Below, piece by piece: positions 32,287 to 41,683 of a stretch of DNA of 64,000 nucleotides. The translations under genes and the position numbers were made by a program. Under the pieces are notes generated by a model. That model ran no database searches and was not told the DNA's origin. It was given only the letters and a program-made list of their open reading frames with translations. Each line of letters begins with the position of its first letter. Position 1 is the stretch's first letter. Origin of the DNA: DASYPQ01 sp036006425 (GTDB lineage: Bacteria; Planctomycetota; UBA1135; GCA-002686595); the NCBI GenBank assembly GCA_036006425.1, contig DASYPQ010000021.1, positions 1 through 64,000 of the forward strand, in the 5' to 3' direction.

Positions 32287-33462
32287 TCAGATCCCCAGCG
32301 CGTTGAAGACCACGGCCAGGATTCCATCGGCGACGACGATCGCCACGACGCCCGTGACGACGGCGCTCGTCGTCGCCGCGCCCACCGCTGCCGCGTCGTT
32401 CCCGCAGCGCATCCCGCGCAGGCAGCCCGTGATCCCGACGAGAAGGCCGTACACGACACCGTGGAACAAGCCGCCGTACAGATCCGGGAGCGACAAGCTC
32501 CGCAGGGTCTGGTCGAAATACAGCTGCCGCGAGAGCCCGAGCATGAACACGCCCACGACCGCTCCGCCGAGAATGCCGAGCACGATCGAGTAGAGGCACA
32601 GGAGCGGCACCATCAGGAACAGCGCCACGACGCGGGGCACCACGAGGAAGTCGATGGGGGCGATGCCGAACGTCGCCAAGGCGTCGATCTCCTCGGTGAC
32701 CTTCATCGTGCCGAGCTGCGCGGCGTACGCGGCGCCCGTCCTCCCGGCCATGATGATCCCGACGACCATCGCCCCCATCTCGCGCACCATGGCGATCCCG
32801 ACCAGGTTGGCGACGTACAGATCGGCTCCGAACAGGCGCAGCTGCAGGGCGCCCACGAAGGCCAGGATCAAGCCGACGACGAGGCTGATCATCGTGATGA
32901 TCGGAATCGCGTCCGCGCCCGCGTCCTCGATGAAGCGATAGAGATCCGAGCGGCGGAACTGCGCCCTCGAGGTGACGAACCGGCCCAGAGCGAGCGTCAG
33001 ATTGCCGAGGAAGCGCAGGGTCCCGATGACGTCGTGACCGATCCGCGTGCTGCGCGCACCGACGCGCGCCAGGAAGGTCGGCGGCGGCGCTTCGTCGTGC
33101 TGCGCGGGCTCGACGACGATCTCCGCCAAGCGGAGGAGCTGGCGAACGCCGGGCGGCAGTCGCGAGCGGTCGACGGCGATCCCTTGCGCTTCGCACGCCT
33201 GGATCGCGGCTCGCAACCACGCGAGCAACGCCGTGTCCCATGCCTCGACGCCTTGCGCATCGAGCACGATGCGCTGGAGCGGTCCCGCCGCGAGCTCGCG
33301 GGTCAAAGCCTGCGGATCCGGTCGCGGGGCACCCAGGCGCCAGGCGCCGGACAGGAGCACGACCAACTCTCCGTCCTTCGAACGCTCGAAGGCGACGGTC
33401 GCCGGCGCTCCCATCTGCGCGGCGCCCGGCACGTCGTCGGAGCTGGCCGTCGATGCGATCAT
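32287..33462 (-). CDS. mlaE: MCE transporter permease with fused STAS domain (MlaE/MlaB-like)
   Basis: 391 aa. ATG 33462. Residues 20-115 form a STAS-type domain (LVVLLSGAWRLGAP ... RIVLDAQGVEAWDTALLAWL), the job done by separate MlaB in enterobacteria. Residues 150-390 are the MlaE permease with about five helices and the family stretch LVVGLILAFVGALQLRLFGA, VREMGAMVVGIIMAGRTGAA, LGTMKVTEEIDALATFGI. The fused STAS should regulate the ATPase. As first gene it carries the operon promoter, within the 311-bp gap shared with the divergent PD40 gene. Confidence 0.9.
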   Translation of the reverse strand: MIASTASSDDVPGAAQMGAPATVAFERSKDGELVVLLSGAWRLGAPRPDPQALTRELAAGPLQRIVLDAQGVEAWDTALLAWLRAAIQACEAQGIAVDRSRLPPGVRQLLRLAEIVVEPAQHDEAPPPTFLARVGARSTRIGHDVIGTLRFLGNLTLALGRFVTSRAQFRRSDLYRFIEDAGADAIPIITMISLVVGLILAFVGALQLRLFGADLYVANLVGIAMVREMGAMVVGIIMAGRTGAAYAAQLGTMKVTEEIDALATFGIAPIDFLVVPRVVALFLMVPLLCLYSIVLGILGGAVVGVFMLGLSRQLYFDQTLRSLSLPDLYGGLFHGVVYGLLVGITGCLRGMRCGNDAAAVGAATTSAVVTGVVAIVVADGILAVVFNALGI

Positions 33463-33773
33463 GCAGCGCCCGCCGTTGTAGCTCGTCGGGCGCCTTCGTG
33501 CGACTTCCAGCAGAGGTGTGCCTCGTCCGTTGCCGACTGGTCGCTGGATCGTGCGGTTTCAGGCCCTGGCGCTGACGCTGTTCAGGAACTTCGCCGGGAT
33601 CGCAGCGCTGCGTCGGTGATCAGACCGCCGGCTACGCACAACGCGGCCCCTGCGTACTTCCCCGTGCGTATGGGCGCCTCCTTCGCCCGCCTGCATGCTG
33701 GCGGGCGTCTGCGGGAATCTGTTCCGCGCGGGATCGAGTGATCCGGCGGAAGCGGATCGAAAGCGAGGGAACC
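33463..33773. other. Divergent region between mce operon and PD40 gene
   Basis: The 311 bp hold a conserved element (33631-33678) and a hairpin (33684-33707: CGCCCGCC, eight-base loop, GGCGGGCG). I see no ORF with support. Promoters for both directions should be here, but no -35/-10 pair stands out. Confidence 0.5.
33631..33678 (+). promoter_or_regulatory. Conserved leader element, copy 1
   Basis: The 48 bases here and those at 46291-46338 align without gaps with about 42 identities (ACGCGGCCCCTGC in the middle is identical). Both lie upstream of a PD40/CPCGN gene, 96 and 118 bp before the starts. Flanks and the upstream genes are unrelated, so the element travels with the gene family. A regulatory or RNA role is inferred. 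Confidence 0.5.
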
Positions 33774-35561
33774 ATGTCTCCGAAAAGCGGCTATCTCATG
33801 ATGGGCCTGAGTCTCCTGCTGTGCGGCACGACGACGGCACAGACGACCGAGCGCGTGAGCGTGAGCTCCAGCGGCATGCAAGCGAACGCGGAGAGCATCA
33901 ACGTTTCGATGTCCGGGAACGGCCGATGGGTGGTCTTCAGGAGCGACGCGTCGAACCTGGTCGCGGGGGACGCGATCGGGTCTTCGGACGTCTTCGTCCG
34001 CGACCGCGCCAATGGCACGACCGAGTTGGCGGACGTGGACTCGAACGGGCAGCCGGGGAATCAGGGGGGAATCGACTGCTCCATCTCCTCCGACGGTCGC
34101 TACGTCGCGTTCGGAAGCCAATCCACGAACCTCGTCCCCGGCAGCACGAACGGCTTCGAGCAGGTGTACGTGCACGATCGCTGGACTGGAGCGACCGAGC
34201 GGGTGAGCACGGATTCGAGCGCCGTCGAGGCGGATGGTGACTGCTACGCGATCAACATCTCGCCCGACGGGCGCTTCGTAGCCTTCGTGAGCCTGGCGTC
34301 GAACCTCGTCCCGGGAGACACGAACGATCTGGGGGACGTCTTCGTCCACGACCGGCAGACCGGAATGACCGAGCGGATCAGCGTCGACTCCAACGGAGCG
34401 GAAGCGGACATGTTCAGCGCCGCGGCCAGCTTCTTCTCCGCCGACGGACGGTATGTCGTCTTCGCGAGCTTCGCGACGAACCTGGTCCCGGGAGACACGA
34501 ACGGTACCGAGGACGTCTTCGTGCGCGACCGGCTGGCAGGCACCACGGAGAGGGTCAGCGTCGGCGCAGGCGGAGCAGAGCAGAACGGCGAGGCCGAGTA
34601 CTGCTCGATCTCCGGCGATGGTCGTTACGTCGCCTTCGCGAGCGCTGCGACGAACCTCGTTCCCTTGGACACGAACGGCATGTGGGACATCTTCGTTCGC
34701 GACCGCCAACTCGGGGTCACGACGCGCGTCAGCGTGAGCTCCAGTGGAGTCGAGGCGAACGGAGCCAGTTACTCTCCGAGACTCACTCCCGACGGCCGGT
34801 ACGTCGCGTTCACGAGCGACGCTTCGAACTTCGTGCCGGGGAACCCGAGCGGGACCACTCATGCGTTCGTGCACGACTGCGCGACGGGCGCGATCGTGCA
34901 GGCGGACGTCGAGGGGAACGGCGGATTGCCCGACAAGTGGGTCGAGTGGGCCTATCTCTCGATCTCCGAGGATGGCCGACAGGTCGGCTTCGTCAGCGGA
35001 GCCACCAACCTCGTGCAGGGAGACTCGAACGGCTTTACTGACGTGTTCGTCCACGAGTCCGCGCCCGCGCCAGGGACGGCGTACTGTTTCGGAGATGGAA
35101 GCGGTGCTCCCTGCCCGTGTGGAAATAGCGGCAGCCCCTTCCGCGGGTGCCAGAACTCGGCGTCCACCGGCGGAGCCTGGTTCGCCGCGACCGGCGTCGC
35201 GAGCCTCGGAAACGACACGCTGGAGATGACCGCGTACGGGGAGCGCTCTTTCGCTCTCACGGTCTTCTTCCAGGGCGACGTCGCGATCGCGCCGACGTTC
35301 TCGGGGGACGGTCTGCGTTGCGTCGGCGGAAACTTGAAGCGCCTCTATTCAGGCAATGCAAGCGGGGGTGTCATCACCGCCCCGACGACGAATGAACCTT
35401 CGATTTCGGTGCGTTCGGCAGCGCTGGGCGATCCGATCCCGACGGGAGCCACACGCTATTACCACGTCTACTACCGCGACCCGTCGAGCACGTATTGCCC
35501 CGAGCCTCCTGGCGGCACTTGGAACGTCAGCAACGCGCTCTCCGTGGTCTGGAATCCGTGA
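33774..35561 (+). CDS. Secreted seven-repeat PD40 beta-propeller with CPCGN C-terminal domain
   Basis: 595 aa. ATG 33774 with GAGGGA upstream; the ATT at 33738 adds no signal sequence. Signal peptide MSPKSGYLMMGLSLLLCGTT then AQ. Seven PD40 repeats (about residues 25-440) of the same TERVSVSSSG ... GRYVAFxS ... NLVPGDTNG ... DVFVHDR type as the 3933 gene. The C-terminal domain (445-595): YCFGDGSG, CPCGNSG, GCQNSA, GDGLRCVGG, RYYHVYYRD and VVWNP. Identity with the other two paralogues is high in the C-terminal domain and repeat frame but low in loops, as expected of a binding propeller under diversification. No catalytic residues. Confidence 0.85.
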   Translation: MSPKSGYLMMGLSLLLCGTTTAQTTERVSVSSSGMQANAESINVSMSGNGRWVVFRSDASNLVAGDAIGSSDVFVRDRANGTTELADVDSNGQPGNQGGIDCSISSDGRYVAFGSQSTNLVPGSTNGFEQVYVHDRWTGATERVSTDSSAVEADGDCYAINISPDGRFVAFVSLASNLVPGDTNDLGDVFVHDRQTGMTERISVDSNGAEADMFSAAASFFSADGRYVVFASFATNLVPGDTNGTEDVFVRDRLAGTTERVSVGAGGAEQNGEAEYCSISGDGRYVAFASAATNLVPLDTNGMWDIFVRDRQLGVTTRVSVSSSGVEANGASYSPRLTPDGRYVAFTSDASNFVPGNPSGTTHAFVHDCATGAIVQADVEGNGGLPDKWVEWAYLSISEDGRQVGFVSGATNLVQGDSNGFTDVFVHESAPAPGTAYCFGDGSGAPCPCGNSGSPFRGCQNSASTGGAWFAATGVASLGNDTLEMTAYGERSFALTVFFQGDVAIAPTFSGDGLRCVGGNLKRLYSGNASGGVITAPTTNEPSISVRSAALGDPIPTGATRYYHVYYRDPSSTYCPEPPGGTWNVSNALSVVWNP

Positions 35562-35892
35562 CTTTGGGGGACGTGTCAAGGCCCTGAGTGGACACCCACG
35601 ACGCAGCGAGTCTTGCGCGGCCGGCCGTTGTGTCGGCCGCGCCGCAAACAGATCTGCGGATCGGCGCGACTCCACGCACCGGACTTGCTCTCCGCGAGCC
35701 CGCGTCGGGGATCGAGCTACCATCGTTTCTGGGCGATGGATCGTGAGGTCCACTTCAGGGCGAACCGAGCGAAAACGGGCATTCCTGTCCACCTCGGGCG
35801 CGCGCGCGCCACGGGGACGATGAAGCCCCTCGTCACGATGGATCCGTGCGGCATCGCCGCGCGGGTTCGCAAGACCCCGAAGGAGAAGCCCG
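35562..35892 (+). other. Intergenic region with hairpin
   Basis: 331 bp after the PD40 stop. It carries the hairpin given separately and, nearest the next gene, AGGAGA (35881-35886) as ribosome site. I see no gene with support and no other structure. Confidence 0.5.
35615..35642 (+). terminator. Hairpin downstream of PD40 gene
   Basis: GCGCGGCCG and CGGCCGCGC form a perfect 9-bp stem around a 10-base loop, 54 bp after the stop. There is no T tract, so termination is a guess. Confidence 0.35.
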
Positions 35893-37110
35893 ATGCTCGC
35901 TCTCGTCAACCGATTCCGCTCTCCCGTACTCGCCGCCATTCTAGGGTCCACGCTCTTCGTCCTCCCTGCTCCCGCGCAGTGCATGCCCGACGGTCTCGGG
36001 TTCGCACCCTGCTGCGGCCCGGCGAGCGTCACCCTGCCGGCGTTCCCGCCGATCTCCCAAGGCATCCAGTTCTTCTGCTTCGACTCCTGCATGCCGGTCC
36101 TCGTCGCCAATTACTGCGTCGACATCGGTACGCCCAATGCGGTGCTCATCAGCGGCACGCCGGTCTGCGGCGCCTATCACATCCGCTTCAAGGTGAAGAA
36201 CTGCGGGACGAGCACGTTCCTCTGGAACGGCCTCGTGAACGCGTACTACTCGCGCAACTGGCAGGAGACGCCCGTCGTCGGCTCACCGCCGATCACGATC
36301 TGGAGGTTCATCATCAACGGGGATTTCCTGCCGACGCCCTTCCTTCCGAACAACCCGTTCCAGCGACCGTCCTGCCTGGGCACGTTCACGCGCGTCTACT
36401 GGAGCGGCTACATCGACTACGCGCTCGATTGCAGCACGAACACGTGGAAGGTCGCCTGGAACCTCAATCACGAGTGCGACGGCGTCCATCACATCGGGGG
36501 AACGGCGCGACCCGCGCCTTCCGGCGGCCTCCACGCGACGCGCTCGTTCTCGTTCGTCGGTCCGGGCGCAGGCTTCGTGGTCTCGAGCACGGGCACCGCC
36601 CAGAGCAACGGACCGATCATCCAGGAGGCCGTGCGCTGGAACAACTGGTCCCACGCGCCGGCGATCTGCTCGCTGGAAGAGCCCGCCACGGGGACGCTCC
36701 AGGCCCTCAATCCGTTCTGCTTCTGCGTGTCCGGCGGGAACCAGTACGTCCCGACGAACGTGACCGCGAACGGAGCCTGCGGCACGAGCGTCACGCCGAG
36801 CCCGATCTACGGCTTCTACCAGAAGCGGATCGGATCGTGGACGAACGCGAGCGTCTACCCCGGGACGCAGGACCTGCTCTTCGACTTCGGCTACCTCGCG
36901 TACATGAATGGATGCAATGGGCAGTTCACCCAGGAATGGTTCGAGGGGGCGGAGACGTTGCAGGGGTATCCGAAGTTCGACTTCAACAACGTGGCTCTAG
37001 GAAACCAGTTCGAAGATCTCGCCAGCGCGAGCCTCTCGATGGTGAACCAGGCCACGCGGATCGGCGCGCCCCACGTCAGCTACTACATCCTGAACTTCAA
37101 CCTGCCGTAG
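35893..37110 (+). CDS. Secreted Cys-rich protein of unknown function
   Basis: 405 aa. ATG 35893 with AGGAGA upstream. A signal peptide (residues 10-28, ending PAPAQ) precedes a Cys-rich mature chain of about 15 Cys (MPDGLGFAPCCGPASVTLPA, FFCFDSCMPVL, NYCVDIG, CGAYHI, KVKNCG, PSCLG, ALDCSTNTWK, HECDGVHH), most of them in the first 200 residues. I recognise no family; the composition (aromatic, Asn/Gly/Thr-rich, beta-like) suggests a stable extracellular protein held by disulfides. It ends in NFNLP, without either C-terminal domain seen in the neighbours. It may form a surface group with the protease 117 bp downstream, which has its own ribosome site. Confidence 0.65.
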   Translation: MLALVNRFRSPVLAAILGSTLFVLPAPAQCMPDGLGFAPCCGPASVTLPAFPPISQGIQFFCFDSCMPVLVANYCVDIGTPNAVLISGTPVCGAYHIRFKVKNCGTSTFLWNGLVNAYYSRNWQETPVVGSPPITIWRFIINGDFLPTPFLPNNPFQRPSCLGTFTRVYWSGYIDYALDCSTNTWKVAWNLNHECDGVHHIGGTARPAPSGGLHATRSFSFVGPGAGFVVSSTGTAQSNGPIIQEAVRWNNWSHAPAICSLEEPATGTLQALNPFCFCVSGGNQYVPTNVTANGACGTSVTPSPIYGFYQKRIGSWTNASVYPGTQDLLFDFGYLAYMNGCNGQFTQEWFEGAETLQGYPKFDFNNVALGNQFEDLASASLSMVNQATRIGAPHVSYYILNFNLP

Positions 37111-37227
37111 GGGGCCCGGCGAGCTTCGGGCCAAGTGGATTCCCGGATCCCGGTCGCGCCCCTAGGATGAACGCTCCCGGCGGCGCCATGCGTCGCCGCA
37201 CTTCAAACCCTTCTGGAGAGGAGCCCC

Positions 37228-38280
37228 ATGAGAGCATCGTCCCTCTACATTCCGCTGGCGCTCGCCCTTCTGGCATCGCGGACCCTTGCCGACGGCGGGG
37301 CGCAGCACCAAGTGAAGCAGACGCCTCCGGTCAAGATGGGAACTTCCGGCGGCAGCGTGAGCGACCACAGCAATACGTACTGCTGCGGCGGCACGCTCGG
37401 GAGCCTGGTCAGCCGCGACGGGACCCTGTGCATCCTGAGCAACAACCACATCCTGGCGAGATCGGGCAGCGCGGCGACGGGCGAGGACACGCTCCAGCCC
37501 GGGCTGATCGACAGCAGCTGCTCACCGACCGGCAGCAACATCGTCGGCGACTTCACGGGCAACCTCGTGCCGCTCGGCTCGGCCAACGTCGACGTTGGAC
37601 TCTCGACCGCGCGCACGAACGTGGACGCGAGCGGATCCATCCTCGACATCGGGGTTCCCTGCGCCGGCGTCCAGGCGGCGGCGATCGGCCTGCCGGTGAT
37701 GAAGAGCGGCCGCACGACGGGGTTCACCACGGGCACGATCACCTCGATCAACACGAGCGTGACGATCCAGTACCAGAGGGGCTGCAACACCGGGAGGCGG
37801 TTCAACATCAGCTACACGAACCAGATCGTCACTGGGGCCATGAGCGCGGGTGGCGACTCGGGCTCGCTGCTCGTCTCGAACGACGGCTCGCCGAACCCGG
37901 TCGGGCTGCTGTACGCGGGCAGCAGCTCGACCACGATCTACAATCGCATCCAGGACGTGGTGAGCGCCTTCAGTTCGGGAGGGCACACCTTCGCCTTCGT
38001 CGGCAACAATTGCTTGACCGCGGACGGCAGCCCATTCGCCACACCACCCGCGGAGCTCGTCGACGCCGCGACCGACGTCAAGGTCGAGAACGAGTACGAG
38101 CTGTTCCAGCACCCCGGGGTCCTGGGCGTGGGCGTGGGCGCGGCCGAGGACAACCCTGCGGCGGCCGCGATCGTGGTGTACCTCGATTCCCCGAACGGCC
38201 GGATCCCAGCGACCCTACCGACCGTGATCGGCGGCTTTCCCGTGCGTGTCATCCTGACCGACCGGTTCGTCGCCCAGTAA
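37228..38280 (+). CDS. Secreted chymotrypsin-fold serine protease
   Basis: 350 aa. ATG 37228, GGAGAGGAG upstream. Signal peptide about 1-21 (ending LADG). The fold shows the S1-type triad: His74 in SNNHILA, Asp122 in ANVDVGLS and Ser211 in GGDSGSLL, with a CCGGTLGSLV strand before the His. GLPVMKSGRTTGFTTGTI lies between Asp and Ser as in trypsin-like proteases of S1/Nal1 type. Residues 285-350 form an added alpha-beta domain (LGVGVGAAEDNPAAAAIVVY ... PVRVILTDRF) seen in a group of bacterial S1-like proteins. It is probably an active exported protease; specificity cannot be read from the sequence. Confidence 0.8.
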   Translation: MRASSLYIPLALALLASRTLADGGAQHQVKQTPPVKMGTSGGSVSDHSNTYCCGGTLGSLVSRDGTLCILSNNHILARSGSAATGEDTLQPGLIDSSCSPTGSNIVGDFTGNLVPLGSANVDVGLSTARTNVDASGSILDIGVPCAGVQAAAIGLPVMKSGRTTGFTTGTITSINTSVTIQYQRGCNTGRRFNISYTNQIVTGAMSAGGDSGSLLVSNDGSPNPVGLLYAGSSSTTIYNRIQDVVSAFSSGGHTFAFVGNNCLTADGSPFATPPAELVDAATDVKVENEYELFQHPGVLGVGVGAAEDNPAAAAIVVYLDSPNGRIPATLPTVIGGFPVRVILTDRFVAQ

Positions 38281-38297
38281 GTCGAAGCGACGTCATG

Positions 38298-38334
38298 GCC
38301 GGGGTCCCGCATCCTGCCGGGTGCGGGACCCGGC
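38298..38334. terminator. Strong hairpin between convergent genes
   Basis: GGGTCCCGCA (38302-38311) pairs perfectly with TGCGGGACCC (38322-38331), extended by CCG/CGG with a bulge. It lies 18 bp after the protease stop and six bases from the end of the opposing kinase gene; a bidirectional terminator is likely. Confidence 0.6.
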
Positions 38335-38339
38335 GCCAG

Positions 38340-41300
38340 TCATCGGGCGCCTTGTGCCGCATGTCGCGCGCTCTGGTATCCGAGGTTGCCCGCGATGTGC
38401 CGGTCGAAGTAGCGCAGGTCCCAGATCCGGAAGCTGCCATCGTCGTGGGCCGACGTGATCCTGCTCCCGTCCGGCGCGAACGACACGTTCTGCGCGATGC
38501 CGGCCCCGGGCTCGAACGCGAGGCGCGCCTCGCCGGTCTCGGCGTCCCACACGCGCACCGTCCCGTCGAAGCTCGCCGACGCGATCAGCGAGCCGTCGGT
38601 GGAGGAAGAGATCGACGTCACGACCTGCGCGTGCCCGGTGAAGGTCGCGACCGGCGCTCGCGTCGTCAGGTCCCAGACCTGCAGCATCCCGTTCCAGCCT
38701 CCGACGGCGAGTCGTCCCGTCCCGTGGACGAACGCGATCGAGAAGACTTGCCAAGGGACCTCGAGCCGGCCGATCGCGCGCGCGCCGTCGAGCCTCCACA
38801 GGCCGATCTTCCCGTCGGGATGCGTCGACGCGATCGTCTTCGAGTCCGGGCCGAACGCGAGGCGCTGCGTCTCGCCGAGGCCGGCCGAGAGCCTCGCGAC
38901 CGTCGCGCCGGTCGCGGCGTCGAGCACCTCGATCGACCCGTCTCGCCCCGCGCACGCGATCCGCGTTCCGTCGGGCGAGAACCGGGCTCCGTTGAGTGCG
39001 TTCGCGCCGAGGTCGCGCGCGAAGACCTCGCGCTTCTTCTCGAGGTCGCAGACGTGCACGGGCCCCGACCGTTCGATCACGAGCAGGTGCGTCGTCGTCG
39101 GGTCGAATGCGAGGACCTGGAATGCCCCTGAGCCGAATTCGAATTCCGCGGTCGTCACGCCCTCGGGCAGCCGGCTCACGCGCACGCGTCCGTCGTTCTC
39201 CGTCGTCGCCACGCTGTGCCCGTCGCGCGCGAACCCCGAGAGCCCGGGCTTCCCCATCGGCAGCTCGACGCGCGTCTGATGGCCGCCGCTCGCGGCCTCC
39301 CAGCGCCGCAGCGGCGACGAAGCTCCGCCGGCGAGGATCGACGTCCCCGACGGATCGAAGATCGCGACCTGGACGGACTCTTCGAGGGTCGATGGGGGCC
39401 CGCCGGAGATCGCGGCTCCCGGGGACGCGCGGAGGTCGAAGATCCGCATGCGCCGCGCGCCGGTCGCGAGGAGGCTCGCGCCGTCGGGGGAAAAACGCAG
39501 AGAACGGACGGGGATGTCGGCGAGCGCGAGCTCGGCCGTCTTCTTCCGGCTCGCGAGCTCGAAGACGCGGATCCTGCCGTCGGCCGCGCCGCTGGCGACG
39601 AGCGACCCGTTCGGGTCGACGTCCATGGCGACGACCGGCTCGGCGTGCGCCTCGATCTCGGCGAGCGGCACGTTCGGATCGGATCCCCAGACCCGGATCG
39701 CGCCGTCGTCTCCGGCGGAGACGTACGAGCCCCGCGGTCCTGCCGCGACGCAGCGCACCTTTCCGACATGCCCCGCCAGGACCGCGGTCACGCGCCGCGT
39801 CGCGGGATCGACGAGCCGCACCCGGCCGTCGACGCAGGCCGCGGCGAGCGTCGTTCCGGATGCGTCGCGGGCGAGCGCGCCTCCGCCGCCGCCTTCGAGC
39901 CGGAGCTCCCACGCGCGCGTCCTCGCGGCGACGTCCCAGGCGACGAGCAGGCCCTCGGAATCGAGGGAGTAGAGGCGCGCGCCGCCGGGATCGAACGCGA
40001 GGCCCATGACGATCCCGGCGTGCTCGCCCGGAAGCGTGGCGCCGCGGCGCGCGGCCGCATCCCACAGGACGACCTGTCGCTCGTGCGTGCCCGTCGCGAT
40101 CCACCGGCCGTCGCGCGTCGCGTCGATCGAGAGGATCGCGCCGATCGGACCCTCGAAGGTCTCGAGGCACGGATGGCGGGAGTAGAGGTCCCACAGCGAC
40201 CAGTGCGAGCGGCTCGTCGGCGACGCGAAGTGCTCGTCCCACAGGAGCTCTTCCGCAGCGGTGAAGTCGCCCGTGGCGGCGAGCAGCCGCGCGCGCGCGA
40301 CGTTGCTTTTCGAGAGCGCGTCGGCGAACGCGCGCGCGTTCTCGTCCGCGCGCCGGCGCTGCACTTCGGCGACGATCGCGAAGGCGGCGAGTCCGAGGAC
40401 GAACGCCGCGCCGGCTGCGACGAGCCAGCGGTGCCGCGAGATCTGCCGCCGCAAGACGTAGAAGCGCGCGGCGCGCAGCGCCGCAACCGGCTCGCCGGAG
40501 AGATGCCGCCGCAGATCCGCGGCGAGGTCGGCCGCCGAGGCGTAGCGGCGCTCCCTTTCCGTCTCGAGCGCCTTCGCCGCGATCGCCGTCAGGTCGCCTC
40601 GAAGGCGCCGGTCGACGGAGGCGAGGGACGGGGCGGGGTCGTTCCGGATTGCGACCGCGACCTCGGGCAGCGACCGGCCTTCGACCGGATGAGGGAGCGC
40701 GTCCGTGAGCAGCTCGTAGAGGAGCACGCCGAGCGCGTAGACGTCGGTGCGCGCGTCGACCTCGGACGGATCGCCCGAAACCTGCTCGGGGCTCATGTAC
40801 GCGAGCGTCCCGACGAGGAGACCCGGAGCCGTCGTCCGCCCGTCGCCGAATCCGTCGGGGTCGGAGAGGCGCGCGACGCCGAAGTCGAGGACCCGCGGCT
40901 GGCCGTTCTTGTCGACGAGGATGTTGCTCGGTTTCAGGTCGCGGTGGATCACGCCGCGTTGGTGCGCGTGCTGCACGGCGTCGCAGACGCGCACGAGGAG
41001 CTGGACTCGTTCGCGGTCGCTCGCGCCGGCGCTGCGCGCGTGCTCGACGAGGGGCTTCCCGTCGACGAACTCCATCGCGATGAACGCCTGGAGCCCGCGC
41101 TCGGGCATCGCGGTGCCCGCCTCGTAGATCTGCGCGATGCCCGGGTGGTGCATGCGGGCGAGCACGTGCGCCTCGTGCTCGAACCGCCGGAGCACGGCTT
41201 GCGAGGCGAGGCCTGGTCGGATCGCCTTGAGCGCGACCGTTCGCCGCGGGATCGCCTGCTCGGCCTCGTAGACGATGCCCATCCCGCCCTCGCCGAGGAC

Positions 41301-41612
41301 GCGCAGGATCCGGTACTGGCCGAGGAGCTCGGGCGGGGATTCCGCGGCGGAATCGACCTCTGCCCGTCGCGCGGCGGGCCGGGCGCGGACGAGCATCTCG
41401 AGCCCCTGACCCGGTGCGAGCCCGGCGTCCTCGCGCTCGTTCGCGGCGAGCATCGCCTCGACCTCCCGTCGTACGGAGGCGTCGTCGGCGCAGGAGCGGT
41501 CGAGGAAGGCGGCCCGGTCGGCGGGGGAGAGGAGCGCCGCCGCCTCGAAGCACGCGACGACGCGCCGGAAGCGCCGCGACTCCTCCTCGGAAGCACCCTG
41601 GAGTGTGCTCAT
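38340..41612 (-). CDS. Ser/Thr protein kinase with transmembrane helix and WD40 repeats
   Basis: 1090 aa. ATG 41612. Residues 1-95 are a helical region typical of planctomycete kinases. Kinase domain about 98-370: glycine loop LGEGGMGIVYEAE, Lys in TVALKAIRP, catalytic HRDLKPSN (Asp225), DFGVARL and the LVGTLAYMSPEQ activation segment, all intact (Hanks type). One helix (about 394-414) then a juxtamembrane coil. Residues 470-1070 are WD40 repeats (around 13-14 units, e.g. VRSLRFSPDGASLLATG and ASFDGTVRVWDAETG), probably two propellers. The helix would place the propellers outside the cytoplasm, i.e. in the periplasm, with the kinase inside: a sensor that phosphorylates cytoplasmic targets. 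Next on this strand, 530 bp upstream, is an ECF sigma factor of the type usually paired with such kinases. Confidence 0.9.
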   Translation of the reverse strand: MSTLQGASEEESRRFRRVVACFEAAALLSPADRAAFLDRSCADDASVRREVEAMLAANEREDAGLAPGQGLEMLVRARPAARRAEVDSAAESPPELLGQYRILRVLGEGGMGIVYEAEQAIPRRTVALKAIRPGLASQAVLRRFEHEAHVLARMHHPGIAQIYEAGTAMPERGLQAFIAMEFVDGKPLVEHARSAGASDRERVQLLVRVCDAVQHAHQRGVIHRDLKPSNILVDKNGQPRVLDFGVARLSDPDGFGDGRTTAPGLLVGTLAYMSPEQVSGDPSEVDARTDVYALGVLLYELLTDALPHPVEGRSLPEVAVAIRNDPAPSLASVDRRLRGDLTAIAAKALETERERRYASAADLAADLRRHLSGEPVAALRAARFYVLRRQISRHRWLVAAGAAFVLGLAAFAIVAEVQRRRADENARAFADALSKSNVARARLLAATGDFTAAEELLWDEHFASPTSRSHWSLWDLYSRHPCLETFEGPIGAILSIDATRDGRWIATGTHERQVVLWDAAARRGATLPGEHAGIVMGLAFDPGGARLYSLDSEGLLVAWDVAARTRAWELRLEGGGGGALARDASGTTLAAACVDGRVRLVDPATRRVTAVLAGHVGKVRCVAAGPRGSYVSAGDDGAIRVWGSDPNVPLAEIEAHAEPVVAMDVDPNGSLVASGAADGRIRVFELASRKKTAELALADIPVRSLRFSPDGASLLATGARRMRIFDLRASPGAAISGGPPSTLEESVQVAIFDPSGTSILAGGASSPLRRWEAASGGHQTRVELPMGKPGLSGFARDGHSVATTENDGRVRVSRLPEGVTTAEFEFGSGAFQVLAFDPTTTHLLVIERSGPVHVCDLEKKREVFARDLGANALNGARFSPDGTRIACAGRDGSIEVLDAATGATVARLSAGLGETQRLAFGPDSKTIASTHPDGKIGLWRLDGARAIGRLEVPWQVFSIAFVHGTGRLAVGGWNGMLQVWDLTTRAPVATFTGHAQVVTSISSSTDGSLIASASFDGTVRVWDAETGEARLAFEPGAGIAQNVSFAPDGSRITSAHDDGSFRIWDLRYFDRHIAGNLGYQSARHAAQGAR

Positions 41613-41683
41613 CGGCCGGGAAATCGTAGCCGGTACCGAGGGTTCATCGCCCGGACTGCGTTTCTCCTTGCGGAGGCCGAGCC

